Shown piece after piece: positions 39,099 through 44,367 of a stretch of DNA of 44,367 nt. The notes beneath the pieces were generated by a model. The model was given only the letters and a program-made list of their open reading frames with translations, had not been told where the DNA came from and ran no database searches. The position numbers were made by a program, and so were the translations under genes. Source of the DNA: a virus; IMG/VR virus record IMGVR_UViG_3300029267_003851, positions 1 through 44,367 of that record; one strand, 5' to 3'. How positions within the stretch are numbered: the first letter of the stretch is position 1; each line of letters opens with the position of its first letter.

Positions 39099-39472
39099 CA
39101 GCGGATATTTTGAATCTGAGAATACGCATCTGAGTGATCTTCGGGAAATCTTTGGAAGACAACGCTCATAGTCCTTCCTACCTTTGGTTCTTCGCCTGGG
39201 ATTCTTCTAAACTCATCCCATGTAAAATACATCTTTGTCCCGTCTGAAAGAAGGATCAAGATGGGATTCCTTTTCATTTCGACAAAGGTGATTTTCGCAC
39301 ATCGGGTAATCGTAGGGACCAGATCGGTGCCGGGCAGACTCAAACCTCGGCCTTCTAGTTGATCTGGGGAGTCACTACCAGTGTAGGATGTGGGCAAATA
39401 TGCCCCCGTTGCCATATCGTTGTGGGTGCCGATAGTATTGTCTTCTTGTAAGATAAATTCCCGGAAATTCAT
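39092..39472 (-). CDS. Capsid-targeting-like small protein, phage-conserved type
   Basis: 126 residues. The start MNFREFILQEDN carries the motif, and L-Q-E in it fits the T4 gp21 cut rule (L/I-x-E). The rest is a small beta-rich domain (AKITFVEMKRNPILILLSDGTKMYF, RTMSVVFQRFPEDHS). It is preceded by GTAAATA only 4 bases before the ATG. It overlaps the plus-strand gene end by 7 bases. Internal or head-associated protein inferred. Confidence 0.65.
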   Translation of the reverse strand: MNFREFILQEDNTIGTHNDMATGAYLPTSYTGSDSPDQLEGRGLSLPGTDLVPTITRCAKITFVEMKRNPILILLSDGTKMYFTWDEFRRIPGEEPKVGRTMSVVFQRFPEDHSDAYSQIQNIRCY

Positions 39473-39476
39473 ACCC

Positions 39477-39483
39477 TATTTAC
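39477..39483 (-). promoter_or_regulatory. GTAAATA box, candidate late promoter
   Basis: GTAAATA then GGGT directly before the ATG on the minus strand. The arrangement GTAAATAGGGTATG is nearly the same as CTAAATAGGATATG at 41735. Confidence 0.4.
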
Positions 39484-39520
39484 CCGTTCAACTACTATTT
39501 TAAGTCCACAGGAGGAATAA

Positions 39521-39817
39521 ATGGAAGTTGTTAGCGTAGATATGTTGTTTCCCGTCAAATTGGTTCGGAAAAGCGGTGAAGGAGTCGTTTGGGAGGATAT
39601 TGTTCTTTTGGATATGGCGATGAAGAAGGCCTATCTTGTCAATCATTGGACCGAAATTGAACACGACAGAGAAGCGATATTCGAAAAAATGGAAAAGATG
39701 ACGGCATCGATTTTCACAGCCCCCGATGCGACGGAAATTAGAGAAAAAATGATCTCAGGATACAAGGAGCTAGGAGATGGAAGTCAATCGACTAAATCTG
39801 AACGTGAATTGCGGTGA
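39521..39817 (+). CDS. Hypothetical protein
   Basis: 98 residues behind GGAGGA. Beta-rich at the start (VVSVDMLFPVKLVRKSGEGV) and helical later (HDREAIFEKMEKMTASIF). Family unknown. It overlaps the next gene by 41 bases in another frame. Confidence 0.55.
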   Translation: MEVVSVDMLFPVKLVRKSGEGVVWEDIVLLDMAMKKAYLVNHWTEIEHDREAIFEKMEKMTASIFTAPDATEIREKMISGYKELGDGSQSTKSERELR

Positions 39818-40010
39818 TAATCCCCGCCCCAAAACCAAGAGACCGCTCACGCTTGACAATGTAATCAACTGGATAAAAAGCAAGAATTATCCCACACCTG
39901 TCGAAGAAAAACTCATTGCAAAGGCAAAAGCCTACCCCAACGGTTCGCTGGATCATTTTAGGAACAATATCCAGCAACACGTTCAAAATGCTGCCAAATC
40001 TTCAAAATAA
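39777..40010 (+). CDS. Hypothetical small protein
   Basis: 77 residues (MEVNRLNLNVNCGDNPRPK) with TAGGAG just upstream. The middle and end are helical and basic (LDNVINWIKSKNYPTPVEEK ... HFRNNIQQHVQNAAKSSK). No family recognised. The 41-base overlap with the preceding gene is long but both have ribosome sites. Confidence 0.5.
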   Translation: MEVNRLNLNVNCGDNPRPKTKRPLTLDNVINWIKSKNYPTPVEEKLIAKAKAYPNGSLDHFRNNIQQHVQNAAKSSK

Positions 40011-40049
40011 TTACTACTTTAGTAGCGACACCATTTTGAAGAGGAAGCT

Positions 40050-40739
40050 ATGAAAGAAGACTTAAAAGTAGATCTTGACCGTTTAGCGAAACAGCTTGAA
40101 ATCGAAGAAAAAAAGGCTGAAAAGGTCCAAAAAGAGGCAGAAAATTTGGTGAGGGCCAAACCTAAGTCCAAGTCCGAAAAGAAATCCGAAATCCCTCACA
40201 GTATAGCAGTAAAATTTGGCAAAGAAAAACCAAAAGAACCACCCAAGCCCGAAGAATCGAAGCTGGAAGGTAGACCAAAGCCAAAAGCAGAAGTGGTAAC
40301 CAAGCTCCCAGAATCGCCCATTGAGGCAGCTAGCAAACCAACCCTCCAGAAAATCGCAACGAAGATCACCGTAGATGATCCCATGTTTGTGCCTCAAAGC
40401 AAGGAAGGAAGTTCGGTAGTAACTCTCGCTGCAAATCTAAGTGAACGAGGCACAATCCGACTACCTCATCGAGGAGTTGCAACCATTGACTGTGGTTTCA
40501 GTATGAAACTCAGATCGGGCTACAAGGCCGTCTTGACTTTGGAGAATCTCTTTGCTCATAAGGGACTGTTTATCTCTGGATCGGGGGTTATTGATGGCAC
40601 AGAAGAGAAGCGAGTTCAATTGGTAGTCATTAACTGTGGCCATCAGATCGTGGAAATCCATCATGGAGATTGGTTGGCACAAATGCATATCGAACCCGTT
40701 TTCCTATTCGAATTTATACCAACGTTCTTGGAGGCATAA
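40050..40739 (+). CDS. dUTPase-fold protein with charged N-terminal extension
   Basis: 229 residues. The first ~115 are Lys/Glu/Pro-rich with coiled-coil potential (LAKQLEIEEKKAEKVQKEAE). The C-terminal part follows the trimeric dUTPase plan: GTIRLPHRGVATIDCGFSMKL, GYKAVLTLENLFAHKGLFIS (near motif II), SGVIDGTEEKRVQLVVINC (motif III position), HHGDWLAQMHI (motif IV position). Key residues differ: the motif I Asp and motif III Tyr are not evident. It may be an inactive or regulatory relative, or a structural use of the fold. It begins with GAGGAAG and ends one base into the following ATG. Confidence 0.6.
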   Translation: MKEDLKVDLDRLAKQLEIEEKKAEKVQKEAENLVRAKPKSKSEKKSEIPHSIAVKFGKEKPKEPPKPEESKLEGRPKPKAEVVTKLPESPIEAASKPTLQKIATKITVDDPMFVPQSKEGSSVVTLAANLSERGTIRLPHRGVATIDCGFSMKLRSGYKAVLTLENLFAHKGLFISGSGVIDGTEEKRVQLVVINCGHQIVEIHHGDWLAQMHIEPVFLFEFIPTFLEA

Positions 40740-40987
40740 TGAAGGTATTTGCAGTAATCACTGTCGCTCGACAAGTGAATGGAGAGTATGTCTTTGTGAA
40801 AACGGACAAAGCATACAAGCAGGCAAAAAATGCCGACAAACGATTGAAAGAATTGAAAGAAGAGTACAGTGAGTATGGAAGAGTTAAACCAATCAAGATA
40901 TCAACTCCCCAAGGCGATGCCACTTGCTTGTGCGAAGCAGGGGTCTTTGAGATAGAAATAGATGACGATAAGGAGCCTAATGGTTAA
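40739..40987 (+). CDS. Hypothetical small protein
   Basis: 82 residues from the ATG at 40739 (TAATG overlap, TTGGAGG upstream). An alpha/beta pattern: MKVFAVITVARQVNGEYVFV, then helix AYKQAKNADKRLKELKEEY, then a strand pair ending acidic. The family is not recognised. Confidence 0.6.
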   Translation: MKVFAVITVARQVNGEYVFVKTDKAYKQAKNADKRLKELKEEYSEYGRVKPIKISTPQGDATCLCEAGVFEIEIDDDKEPNG

Positions 40988-41729
40988 AGAGATCGTACCT
41001 AAAACCCCACCCTATAATCCGTTAGAAGGAGAACGGCCTGACTTAATTATGAAACTCCATGATGGAAGCCAAGAGCAAGTCTCCATCATTGTTGTACACA
41101 GAAATAGGCCCGAGTATCTCAATATCTGTCTTCAATCAATTGCGATCCTTAGTGTCAACAACAACTACGAACTGATTGTAGTTGACAACGGTTCAAGCCA
41201 AGATACCCAAGAGTTTCTAGATGAAATTGAAGGTGAAGTCAAAGTCATCCGAAACAAAGACAATCTGTACTGGAGCGTAGCTGCGAACAAGGGGGCGGAA
41301 GCGGCAAATCCCAATTCAAAGTATCTGGTCTTCCTGCACTGCGATGTCGTAGTGCTGAATCCCGCATGGCTGGACTTGCTCATCAACGTCTCTTTGTCTG
41401 GAGATTCGGGAATCGTCGGACTAGACCTCCAGACATACTATCTGCAATCTCAGAAGATTGATTTCGTGCGAGAATGGTGTATGTTGATTACCCGAGATTG
41501 TTGGAATGCAGTTGGTCCATTTGATGAAAGGCTACCCCAGATCGGTCCAGCTTTCATCATGACGATGAAGGGCCAAAGAATGGGCTACAAGCCCCAGATT
41601 ATGAAGAATCCAATCGCTCACCATTACGGCATTTTTGCCCTTGATATCAATGAGCATGAGCGGCTTGTAGAACAGGCTATGGCCAATATTCCCAAGATCC
41701 TAAGAGAAATTCAAGGAATACAAGTCTAG
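40980..41729 (+). CDS. Family 2 glycosyltransferase
   Basis: 249 residues from the ATG at 40980 (AAGGAG upstream). GT-A fold: VSIIVVHRNRPEYLNICLQS, NYELIVVDNGSSQDTQEF, NLYWSVAANKGAEAA, then YLVFLHCDVVVLNPAWLD, where HCDVVV takes the place of the DxD metal motif. CWNAVGPFDERLP follows in the position of the acceptor and catalytic region. It transfers a sugar from a nucleotide donor; the acceptor is unknown. With hldE and the GT-B-like genes it suggests glycan modification of virion or host surface. Confidence 0.8.
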   Translation: MVKEIVPKTPPYNPLEGERPDLIMKLHDGSQEQVSIIVVHRNRPEYLNICLQSIAILSVNNNYELIVVDNGSSQDTQEFLDEIEGEVKVIRNKDNLYWSVAANKGAEAANPNSKYLVFLHCDVVVLNPAWLDLLINVSLSGDSGIVGLDLQTYYLQSQKIDFVREWCMLITRDCWNAVGPFDERLPQIGPAFIMTMKGQRMGYKPQIMKNPIAHHYGIFALDINEHERLVEQAMANIPKILREIQGIQV

Positions 41730-41734
41730 TGTCA

Positions 41735-41741
41735 CTAAATA
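41735..41741 (+). promoter_or_regulatory. CTAAATA box, candidate late promoter
   Basis: CTAAATA then GGAT directly before the ATG at 41746. The AGGA could also serve as a short ribosome site. Confidence 0.4.
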
Positions 41742-41745
41742 GGAT

Positions 41746-41919
41746 ATGCTGACTTTCAAAGAATTTCTAGATGGACTGGGCGATACCGAAAATATAGCTC
41801 AGTACATCAAACGTGTCACCAATCGTCTTATGCTTCTTGAGCCTAAAGAAATCGAAGAGGCAAAGCCTCTGCTTCTCAATTTGAAAGATGCTCTGGCAGA
41901 TAAGCTCTCAGGAACTTAG
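41746..41919 (+). CDS. 57-residue capsid-targeting-like protein
   Basis: A very short gene, MLTFKEFLDGLGDTENIAQY ... KDALADKLSGT. The first eight residues match the shared capsid-targeting-like motif and the rest is a single amphipathic helical stretch. It is convergent with the Dps-like gene, overlapping it by 4 bases. A small internal head peptide is inferred. Confidence 0.6.
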   Translation: MLTFKEFLDGLGDTENIAQYIKRVTNRLMLLEPKEIEEAKPLLLNLKDALADKLSGT

Positions 41920-42407
41920 GACTTGCTGACTTGTTGTAGCAAGTAGAGATTTGTTTCGTGGGCATTCGCGGTTGCCATCAAGAAATCGTCCAATCCCAGC
42001 GACATATCGTCAGCCTCTTTCAGCCTCTCGTAAGCCGCCTTGAAGATGTTTTGCATGTCTTTTTCAGTTTGAATCGCCCGGTCTACCGGATCTTTGATAT
42101 CCGACCATTTTTGAAGCCAGTTGTTAGTCTTTTCGGAGATGACCGTATTTTCTACTGCGTCTTCACCAAAATAACCAACGATTTTCTCGGCCAAAGTGTC
42201 AATTTCCTCGGTTAGATCGGTATAGAGTCGGTCAAAGAGAAGGTGGTTGCCATAGTAGTTGGGACCCTTGGCCCGCCAATGACTACCCCAGTAGTTCCAG
42301 TATTGGCCCTGTAACAGTGCGAGAACCTCCTGTAGGACTTCTACAGTGGAACCTGATTTGTCGATTCCCGATCCTTGATCTTTGATAAATTTTAGAAACG
42401 TCTTCAT
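41916..42407 (-). CDS. Dps-like ferritin with capsid-targeting-like N-terminus
   Basis: 163 residues from the ATG at 42407. It starts MKTFLKFIKDQGSG, close to the T4 targeting sequence MKTYQEFIAE. The body is a four-helix Dps fold. The ferroxidase ligands appear as H43, H55, D59, D70 and E74 (SHWRAKGPNYYGNHLLFDRL ... EIDTLAEKI), with exactly the 12-4-11-4 spacing of bacterial Dps. Dps proteins oxidise and store iron and protect DNA. The targeting-like start suggests packaging into the head. The IsrB element lies immediately upstream, and no ribosome site is seen at normal spacing from the ATG; a GTG at 42431 is an alternative start. Confidence 0.8.
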   Translation of the reverse strand: MKTFLKFIKDQGSGIDKSGSTVEVLQEVLALLQGQYWNYWGSHWRAKGPNYYGNHLLFDRLYTDLTEEIDTLAEKIVGYFGEDAVENTVISEKTNNWLQKWSDIKDPVDRAIQTEKDMQNIFKAAYERLKEADDMSLGLDDFLMATANAHETNLYLLQQVSKS

Positions 42408-42441
42408 AGTAATGCGGCAGGAAACCTCCACGGCGTAGCCG

Positions 42442-43470
42442 TCAGGGGCGAAGCCCCTGACCCTTGTGGTGGAGGAGGAATGCTGCTCCTTTTAAATAGG
42501 TTCTAAATTTGCAATCTTTTGGGTTTACATTTTGCGACAACCTTACGCCAGTTGCCACCGAATGTAAACTAATTTTGTTTTTACTTGTACCACCAACATA
42601 GGCTTCTCCGTATTTTGGGTGTTTGACCAAACTCCCTCTTTTTAGTCCCATACTACTTGTTCCACCATATTGTCGTCTTTTTCCGCCTTTTGCAAATTGA
42701 AGAACGTGTAATTGACGACGATGCAGCCTAATTGGACGGAATAACAGCAATTCTTCGTTATCCGGTTTCGTATGGCCTCCTACCATATCATTTGCCAAGA
42801 CCCAGCTATCAACACAATGAGCAGAGAATTTATTTTCCAGTTTGTTGCCGGTTTTTTTAAGTCCTAATTGATCTCGAAGCTCTTTTGTTTCCCAACCTTG
42901 TCTGATGGCTAAGTTATCGATTTGGTCGTAAAACCACTGTTTCCCTACTTCTAGTGGGGAAAAAGATTTATCCCATCTTCTTTTCCCTGTCGTTCTTGCC
43001 TTGATGTCTTCAACCACGACATGACTTACTGGAAACAATTGCTTCAACCAATTCAGTATCCTAATTTTCCATTGCCATCTAGCTTTGGTGCTAGGTGGAA
43101 TGCGATTTTTCTTAAGACTTGCTCGATTCCATCTGGGTTTACGACATGGAGTATTGCGAAATCTGCGGCTTCGCCGCATCTCTCGTCTAGTTGTTACTGC
43201 ATCTTTTACCCACGTCACCGCATCGGCTTGAATGTTAAGAAATGTGTGGGATTCTGACTTTACACTAAATCCCTCTTTTTTACTGCCTGGATCAATTCCT
43301 ACAGCTATGTCCTGCTTGTTCTCCTTTGCTTTTTGGTTCAAACGGACGCAGAAAATTCCATTCTTCCAAAAAGGGGTTGCCTTTTTGGAGTTTATCCAAC
43401 GTCTTGCTCTCAACAAAGTTGTCGGCATGAGTGGTTTATTTTCTAAATTTACTACCGGTACAAAAAACAT
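42442..43470 (-). CDS. isrB: IsrB-like RNA-guided nickase (RuvC, no HNH)
   Basis: 342 residues. N-terminal PLMP domain (VVNLENKPLMPTTLLRARRW); RuvC-I AVGIDPGSKKEGF; an Arg-rich bridge helix (RREMRRSRRFRNTPCRKPRW); RuvC-II HVVVEDIKA; RuvC-III HCVDSWVLA; then a basic C-terminal RNA/DNA-binding region. Only about 75 residues lie between RuvC-II and RuvC-III, with no HNH motif, so it fits IsrB (about 350 residues) rather than IscB. The catalytic Asp, Glu and Asp are in place. IsrB proteins use an omega-RNA to nick one DNA strand and are relatives of the ancestors of Cas9. Confidence 0.88.
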   Translation of the reverse strand: MFFVPVVNLENKPLMPTTLLRARRWINSKKATPFWKNGIFCVRLNQKAKENKQDIAVGIDPGSKKEGFSVKSESHTFLNIQADAVTWVKDAVTTRREMRRSRRFRNTPCRKPRWNRASLKKNRIPPSTKARWQWKIRILNWLKQLFPVSHVVVEDIKARTTGKRRWDKSFSPLEVGKQWFYDQIDNLAIRQGWETKELRDQLGLKKTGNKLENKFSAHCVDSWVLANDMVGGHTKPDNEELLLFRPIRLHRRQLHVLQFAKGGKRRQYGGTSSMGLKRGSLVKHPKYGEAYVGGTSKNKISLHSVATGVRLSQNVNPKDCKFRTYLKGAAFLLHHKGQGLRP

Positions 43471-43479
43471 AATTTTAAA

Positions 43480-43745
43480 AATTGGTAGTTTTACGGTAAG
43501 TGGGTACTACCGAACCTCCTATGTACTCCCCTTCGCTGCTGACTAACATAGTGGATACAAGCTAGAGAAGCACCCGTATCATACTTCGTACTGCCACGTA
43601 CAGTTAGTTCAGTTGACTTCAAACGACCATTTCTGATCTTGTCCAAGCTAGTCTCTCGTTTAACTCGTTGTTTCAGACTTGGCATATCCTACTCCTTCAA
43701 GCCCCCGCCCTTGTGGCGGGGGTAATTGACTTCGTCTACCCCGGT
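43480..43745 (-). ncRNA. Candidate omega-RNA (HEARO-type) of the IsrB element
   Basis: Reading on the minus strand, the RNA would begin near GTCAATTACCCCCGCC, with a hairpin CCCCCGCC/GGGCGGGGG (loop ACAAG), then GCTTGAAGGAG and about 200 bases without a credible gene, up to the isrB start. A hairpin with ACTACCCC...GGGGCTT at the guide-proximal end of an RNA just 5' of isrB/iscB is typical. A 64-codon frame inside (43491-43685) is not considered a gene. Confidence 0.6.
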
Positions 43746-43778
43746 ATTGTTTCTTTTCAATATCTATGCGGATCAAAC

Positions 43779-43817
43779 AAAAAAAAAAGAGCCCTCCCGG
43801 CTTTGCCGGGAGGGCTC
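43779..43817 (-). terminator. Terminator of the minus-strand gene at 43834
   Basis: The stem GAGCCCTCCCGGC, loop AAA and its complement are followed by ten T on the minus strand. The inner stem and loop are the same as those after the tmRNA at 22411. Confidence 0.9.
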
Positions 43818-43833
43818 TATTCAGAGGACAAAT

Positions 43834-44190
43834 CTATTCTTTCTTCTCCTCAGGCTTGCAGTCCTCGCATGTGCAGGCCGCAGGATGGGGCTCTGCCAAT
43901 TCTTCGTTGATGTCTTTGAAAACCTTCTCCGAAATACCTTGAAGGAAACTTTTGATCTTGTAGTAAATTCTACGAAACAAGCGTCTGATGGGATCATTCA
44001 AAATGGTCCAGAAAAGACTCCAAGGCCAATAGCTCATCCAGGCGATAATTCTGCCTTTATGGTTTCTAACCAAAGGCATCGTGATTCGCCTTTTATAGTC
44101 TGGAACTGTCTCGTAGCCAAGGGATTTTTTGCATTTTTCGTCATATTTCTTAACGCATTCTCTCCAATAGGAAACAACCTTTCCGGTCAA
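43834..44190 (-). CDS. Phage protein, probably 5'-truncated or TTG-started
   Basis: 118 residues if it starts at the TTG at 44190. The frame stays open upstream with protein-like sequence (FTNDLQQTVATGKLTGK) to a TAG at 44230-44232, exactly where the omega-RNA-like hairpin begins, so the real 5' end may have been cut off by insertion. The body has a basic helix (CVKKYDEKCKKSL), RNHKGRIIAWMSYWPWS, LNDPIRRLFRRIYY, and a Cys-rich end (CTCEDCKPEEKKE). The YWPWS ... LNDPxR motif is of a type I associate with phage genomes, but no function is known. Confidence 0.5.
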   Translation of the reverse strand: MTGKVVSYWRECVKKYDEKCKKSLGYETVPDYKRRITMPLVRNHKGRIIAWMSYWPWSLFWTILNDPIRRLFRRIYYKIKSFLQGISEKVFKDINEELAEPHPAACTCEDCKPEEKKE

Positions 44191-44223
44191 TTTCCCAGTG
44201 GCTACTGTCTGTTGCAGATCATT

Positions 44224-44367
44224 GGTGAACTACCCCGACCCTAAAGAGGTCGGGGCTTCCGTCCCAATCAGCAGCCCATCGTGAACGGGTCTTATGCCAA
44301 GGCGAACGGCTCTAACGTATTTCTCGGTCGTTCCGACCGTGCGTAGCCTCAAAGAGGACTTTGTAGC
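44224..44367 (+). ncRNA. Second omega-RNA-like element, continuing off the right edge
   Basis: On the plus strand GAACTACCCCGACC and GGTCGGGGCTTCC form the same type of guide-proximal hairpin as at 43730. Structured sequence follows (CCCATCGTGAACGGG, GCCAAGGCGAACGGC, CGGTCGTTCCGACCG). Such layouts precede iscB or isrB genes, so a nuclease gene would be expected beyond 44367. Its start coincides with the point where the minus-strand gene frame closes. Confidence 0.45.

Larger units (their letters stand above)
42420..43745 (-). mobile_element. IS200/IS605-type element without transposase, IsrB-carrying
   Basis: The unit comprises a candidate omega-RNA (43480-43745), the nuclease gene, and two adjacent hairpins at the 3' end (ACGGCTACGCCGT at 42430-42442 and TCAGGGGCTTCGCCCCTGA at about 42443-42462). 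Subterminal hairpins without inverted repeats fit this family. No TnpA is present, so mobility would need a transposase in trans. The exact ends are not determined; the limits given are approximate. Confidence 0.65.

Noticed and set aside
42442-43470. IscB or TnpB identification
   Set aside because: The PLMP N-terminus excludes TnpB, and the absence of an HNH domain between RuvC-II and RuvC-III excludes IscB.
43491-43685. 64-codon gene upstream of isrB
   Set aside because: It lies in the predicted omega-RNA, has unremarkable composition and no family likeness.
43726-44244. Long plus-strand frame opposite the 43834 gene
   Set aside because: It runs through a terminator and antisense to a gene with clear protein-like features; it is a shadow.

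Overview
This window looks like part of the genome of a large tailed bacteriophage (Caudoviricetes; jumbo or huge-phage class) infecting a Gram-negative bacterium. The reasons are: dense packing with many small genes and 1-8 base stop/start overlaps; a terminase-type packaging ATPase; phage-type structural proteins; a PolIII-alpha (DnaE) replicase; and a large set of translation and proteostasis genes carried as accessory cargo (tmRNA, IF-3, bS21, peptide deformylase, GroES-like, DnaJ, ClpP-like). A lipobox/coiled-coil/membrane-segment protein that looks like a spanin argues for an outer membrane. I cannot name the host or a known relative.

Layout. 1-7385 (minus) is one enormous collagen-like fibre gene running off the left edge, preceded in its operon by a small presumed virion protein. 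7958-10369 holds an HldE-type heptose kinase/nucleotidyltransferase and a YhaM-like HD exonuclease, closed by a strong terminator. 10466-11673 holds a small HNH protein and the terminase ATPase. 11757-15581 is a run of small genes, several with a T4-like capsid-targeting N-terminus, plus Cys-rich exported and Tat-type proteins. 15696-26631 is the replication block: ClpP-like protease, the PHP half of DnaE, an AAA+ ATPase, a phosphatase, an oppositely oriented acidic capsid-targeted protein with a PspC protein, a tmRNA gene, a second AAA+ ATPase and the catalytic half of DnaE. 26624-34438 carries unknowns, a DUF5662-like protein, lipoproteins, two GT-B-like proteins, bS21, a ribbon-helix-helix protein, peptide deformylase and the spanin candidate. 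34423-41919 carries a dCMP deaminase, a baseplate-like protein, IF-3, a DUF3307 protein, GroES-like, DnaJ, a dUTPase-fold protein and a GT2 glycosyltransferase. 41916-44367 has a capsid-targeted Dps-like ferritin next to an IS200/IS605-type element encoding an IsrB-like (RuvC, no HNH) RNA-guided nuclease with a candidate omega-RNA, and a second omega-RNA-like element entering at the right edge.

How it fits together. Four points stand out. (1) About eight unrelated proteins share an N-terminus of the form M-x-F-x-x-F/W-L/I, like the T4 capsid-targeting sequence. The list includes a Dps-like ferroxidase with all five metal ligands in canonical spacing and a ParB-like protein. This suggests a cargo of internal head proteins, and several of the genes are preceded by a CTAAATA box resembling a T4 late promoter. 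(2) DnaE is in two pieces on either side of 5.6 kb, and both pieces keep a version of the same internal segment, so this looks like duplication with complementary loss rather than a clean break. (3) A 12-base core, GGAGGCTTMGTA, recurs in the leaders of the ClpP, dCMP deaminase and GroES genes, in two cases as the loop of a perfect or near-perfect hairpin. (4) An HldE homologue beside a Thr-rich collagen fibre, with three glycosyltransferase-like genes elsewhere, suggests virion or host-surface glycosylation.
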